From positions 1 through 64,000 of the forward strand of contig NZ_RZUL01000007.1 of the NCBI RefSeq assembly GCF_004005485.1: a stretch of 64,000 bases of DNA, written 5' to 3'. This document shows positions 62,511-64,000 of the stretch, piece by piece. The notes under the pieces were generated by a model, which did no database searches, was not told the DNA's origin, and saw only the letters and a list, made by a program, of their open reading frames with translations. Origin of the DNA: Sphingobium algorifonticola. GTDB taxonomy: Bacteria > Pseudomonadota > Alphaproteobacteria > Sphingomonadales > Sphingomonadaceae. Every line of letters starts with the position of its first letter. Position 1 is the first letter of the stretch. The position numbers were made by a program, and so were the translations under genes.

Positions 62511-63668
62511 TTACAAGGGGAGACGTTGGTCGCGTCCTTTTAGAAACAGCCGTCCGTCGATCGCGTCGATTGTATTCACGCCGGCCAGCGCCATGTCGCG
62601 CCTCAATTCGCTGGCCAATATTGTGCCTGCCCGGCGAACCCCGGCCGTGCCGCCTGCGGCGAGGCCGAAGAGATAGGGACGGGCGAAGCTGACGGCTTTG
62701 GCACCCAAGGCAATTGCCTTCATCATATGCGTGCCTCGCCGGATACCGCCATCTACAACGACATCGGCGTCCCCGCTTGTTGCATCCAGAATGGCTGGTA
62801 GGGCGGAAATGGGCGAATGCACACCGTCGAGCTGTCGCCCACCATGGTTGGATACCATGATGCCGCGGAAGCCCAAATCGATCGCCCGCCGTGCGTCATC
62901 GGGATGCACCACGCCTTTCAGGATGGCCGTTCCATTCCATTCGCCCAACAGCCATTCGGCATCGCGCCAGGTGAAATCCGGGCTGAGCTGTTTGGCCACG
63001 AATTCGCTGAGCGACGTGGCGCTGACCGTCGCGTCCAGATTGGCATAGCTGATGGCTGCGCTGGTCAGATAATCCCATGTCCAGGCCGGATGCATGATCG
63101 CGCCCAATGCCTGACGCGGCCCGGTTCTGGGCGGAATGGTAAAGCCGGTGCGGATATCGCGTTCGCGATTGCCCGTGATCGGGAAATCGGCGGTCAGGAT
63201 GAGGGCGGAATAGCCGGATGCGCGCGCCCGCGCGATCATCTCGCGCACAAGACCCCGGTCCTTCCACACATAGAGCTGAAACCAGCGAGGCGACGGACCG
63301 ATTTTTGCCACATCTTCGATGGACACAGTCGAAAGCGTGGACAGGCAATAGGCAATGCCCAGTTCCCGTGCCACCTGAGCGACCGCGGCTTCCCCTTCGG
63401 TATGAAACAGCCGGTTGCCGGCGGACGGGGAGAAGAAGAAAGGCAACGCCATCTCCTCACCGAATACGGTCGTGCGCGTGTCGATCGACGATACGTCCTC
63501 CAGCACACGGTGGGTAAGCGTTATAGCGTCGAAATCGCTGCTGTTGCGGCCGAGCGTCACCTCATCGTCCGCGCCGCCGTCTATATATCCGAATACCATC
63601 GGATGCGCTCTTCTCGCAGCGAGACGGCGGACATCGGCAATGTTGTTGCAACGATCAATTGCGGCCAT
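62511..63668 (-). CDS. FMN-dependent alpha-hydroxy-acid oxidase/dehydrogenase
   Basis: 385 residues from the ATG at 63668 (AAGGA upstream; a frame extension to 63698 overlaps the neighbouring gene). Glycolate-oxidase/LldD family TIM barrel: FGYIDGGADDEVTLGRN, FFFSPSAGNRLFHTEGE, WFQLYVWKDRG, ILTADFPITGNRERD, catalytic His in SNHGGRQLDG and FMN-phosphate site VVVDGGIRRGTHMMKAIALG. It oxidises a 2-hydroxy acid such as lactate, mandelate or a sugar acid; in this locus a sugar-derived hydroxy acid is plausible. Confidence 0.88.
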   Translation of the reverse strand: MAAIDRCNNIADVRRLAARRAHPMVFGYIDGGADDEVTLGRNSSDFDAITLTHRVLEDVSSIDTRTTVFGEEMALPFFFSPSAGNRLFHTEGEAAVAQVARELGIAYCLSTLSTVSIEDVAKIGPSPRWFQLYVWKDRGLVREMIARARASGYSALILTADFPITGNRERDIRTGFTIPPRTGPRQALGAIMHPAWTWDYLTSAAISYANLDATVSATSLSEFVAKQLSPDFTWRDAEWLLGEWNGTAILKGVVHPDDARRAIDLGFRGIMVSNHGGRQLDGVHSPISALPAILDATSGDADVVVDGGIRRGTHMMKAIALGAKAVSFARPYLFGLAAGGTAGVRRAGTILASELRRDMALAGVNTIDAIDGRLFLKGRDQRLPL

Positions 63669-63691
63669 CGGCCTGTTCCTTGTGCCAGAGA

Positions 63692-64000
63692 TTACCAAGC
63701 AAGCGTCTGTAGCGGTGCGCCGACCGAGGGCATCGATACGGCGATCAGTGTTCCGGCAGGCGCACTCTGGTCGCCGCGCGAAAAGCTGGTCACCGCCACT
63801 TCGGTCATATCGGGTCCCGCAAAGGCCAGTTTGCTGGGCTGGGAAACGGGCAGAGCGATATGATGCGCAATCCGGCCGTCGCGGTCGAAGCCGATCAGGG
63901 CAGAGCCGCCTAGCGCCGCGATCCAGTAGCCGCCGTCCACGTCCATCGCCGCCCCATCGGGGGCCCCGGCTATGCCCAGTCGTTTGAAGTCCGCGAACAG
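63692..64000 (-). CDS. SMP-30/gluconolactonase-like protein, C-terminal part (runs off window)
   Basis: About 102 residues to the TAA at 63692; the start lies beyond base 64000. The segment GAPDGAAMDVDGGYWIAALG followed by GFDRDGRIAHHIALPVSQPS matches the beta-propeller of the SMP-30/gluconolactonase/luciferin-regenerating family, including the Asp typical of the metal site. It would hydrolyse a sugar lactone, consistent with an oxidative sugar pathway. Its end comes 23 bases before the hydroxy-acid oxidase start. Confidence 0.8.
   Translation of the reverse strand: MFADFKRLGIAGAPDGAAMDVDGGYWIAALGGSALIGFDRDGRIAHHIALPVSQPSKLAFAGPDMTEVAVTSFSRGDQSAPAGTLIAVSMPSVGAPLQTLAW

Noticed and set aside
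1-64000. CRISPR arrays, tRNA or rRNA genes, riboswitches, replication origin
   Set aside because: No regularly spaced repeats, cloverleaf sequences, rRNA motifs, known riboswitch cores, or iteron plus replication-initiator gene were seen on reading. Covariance-model searches were not possible here.

Overview
The window looks like a sphingomonad (Alphaproteobacteria, Sphingomonadales), most likely partly plasmid-borne. The signs are three large TonB-dependent receptors with typical sphingomonad leader/plug sequences, aromatic ring-hydroxylating oxygenases that share electron-transfer partners, remnants of a conjugative relaxase, and many insertion-sequence fragments. No tRNA, rRNA or CRISPR array was seen.

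Layout. (1) 1-7300: an IS21 istB fragment abuts a very large RecQ-UvrD fusion helicase. Convergent to it lie a small AAA+ ATPase and a membrane protein resembling DUF6118, followed by a scrambled stretch made of a relaxase tail, a duplicated AAA+ Walker B piece, an IS3-family orfA fragment and a decayed IS5-family transposase. (2) 7325-27845: a LysR regulator and a divergent, nearly uninterrupted run of 19 genes. These encode a complete route from a bicyclic aromatic (naphthalene type, possibly a substituted or sulfonated naphthalene) to salicylate (nagAa/Ab/Ac/Ad, B, C, D, E, F). They also encode salicylate to gentisate (nagG/H) and gentisate to fumarate plus pyruvate (nagI, L, K). There is an extra oxygenase alpha/beta pair, an extra FAH-family hydrolase, a second divergent iron-sulfur reductase and a TonB receptor. 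(3) 27848-29500: a graveyard of IS66, three IS3-type and IS110 fragments. (4) 29480-32575: a GntR - HMG-CoA-lyase-like - CoA-transferase operon whose last gene (isochorismatase-like) is cut by the IS110 remnant. Decayed DNA with a MarR remnant follows to about 33900. (5) 33897-64000: carbohydrate-use loci. The first has a TonB receptor, a double-domain 3-keto-glycoside hydrolase (DUF1080), two Tat-type Gfo/Idh/MocA oxidoreductases flanking an ApbE flavin transferase, and another TonB receptor. Then, on the minus strand, come uronate genes (uxaC, uxuB, GntR, hexuronate-type MFS), a sulfatase and a GH2 enzyme. A final minus-strand operon holds a GMC oxidoreductase with its gluconate-2-dehydrogenase-subunit-3-like partner, two more DUF1080 proteins, a GH29-like glycosidase with discoidin domains, a Tat-exported protein of unknown activity, an FMN-dependent alpha-hydroxy-acid oxidase and the end of an SMP-30/gluconolactonase-type gene.

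How the parts work together (inference). The nag-like block can take an imported aromatic to central metabolism using one Rieske ferredoxin for three oxygenases. The LysR protein probably acts on a motif (ATATC-N7-GTGAT) found upstream of both the ferredoxin gene and the TonB receptor inside the block. The carbohydrate block looks like an oxidative glycoside pathway: periplasmic oxidation of a sugar at C3, cleavage of the 3-keto-glycoside by DUF1080 enzymes and reduction by Gfo/Idh enzymes. It is joined to desulfation and uronate catabolism, and two strong inverted repeats are likely operators. The most interesting items are the gentisate-type naphthalene cluster organisation, the degenerate iron-sulfur reductase inside it, the oxidative 3-keto-glycoside/sulfated-uronide locus, and the unknown Tat-exported enzyme.
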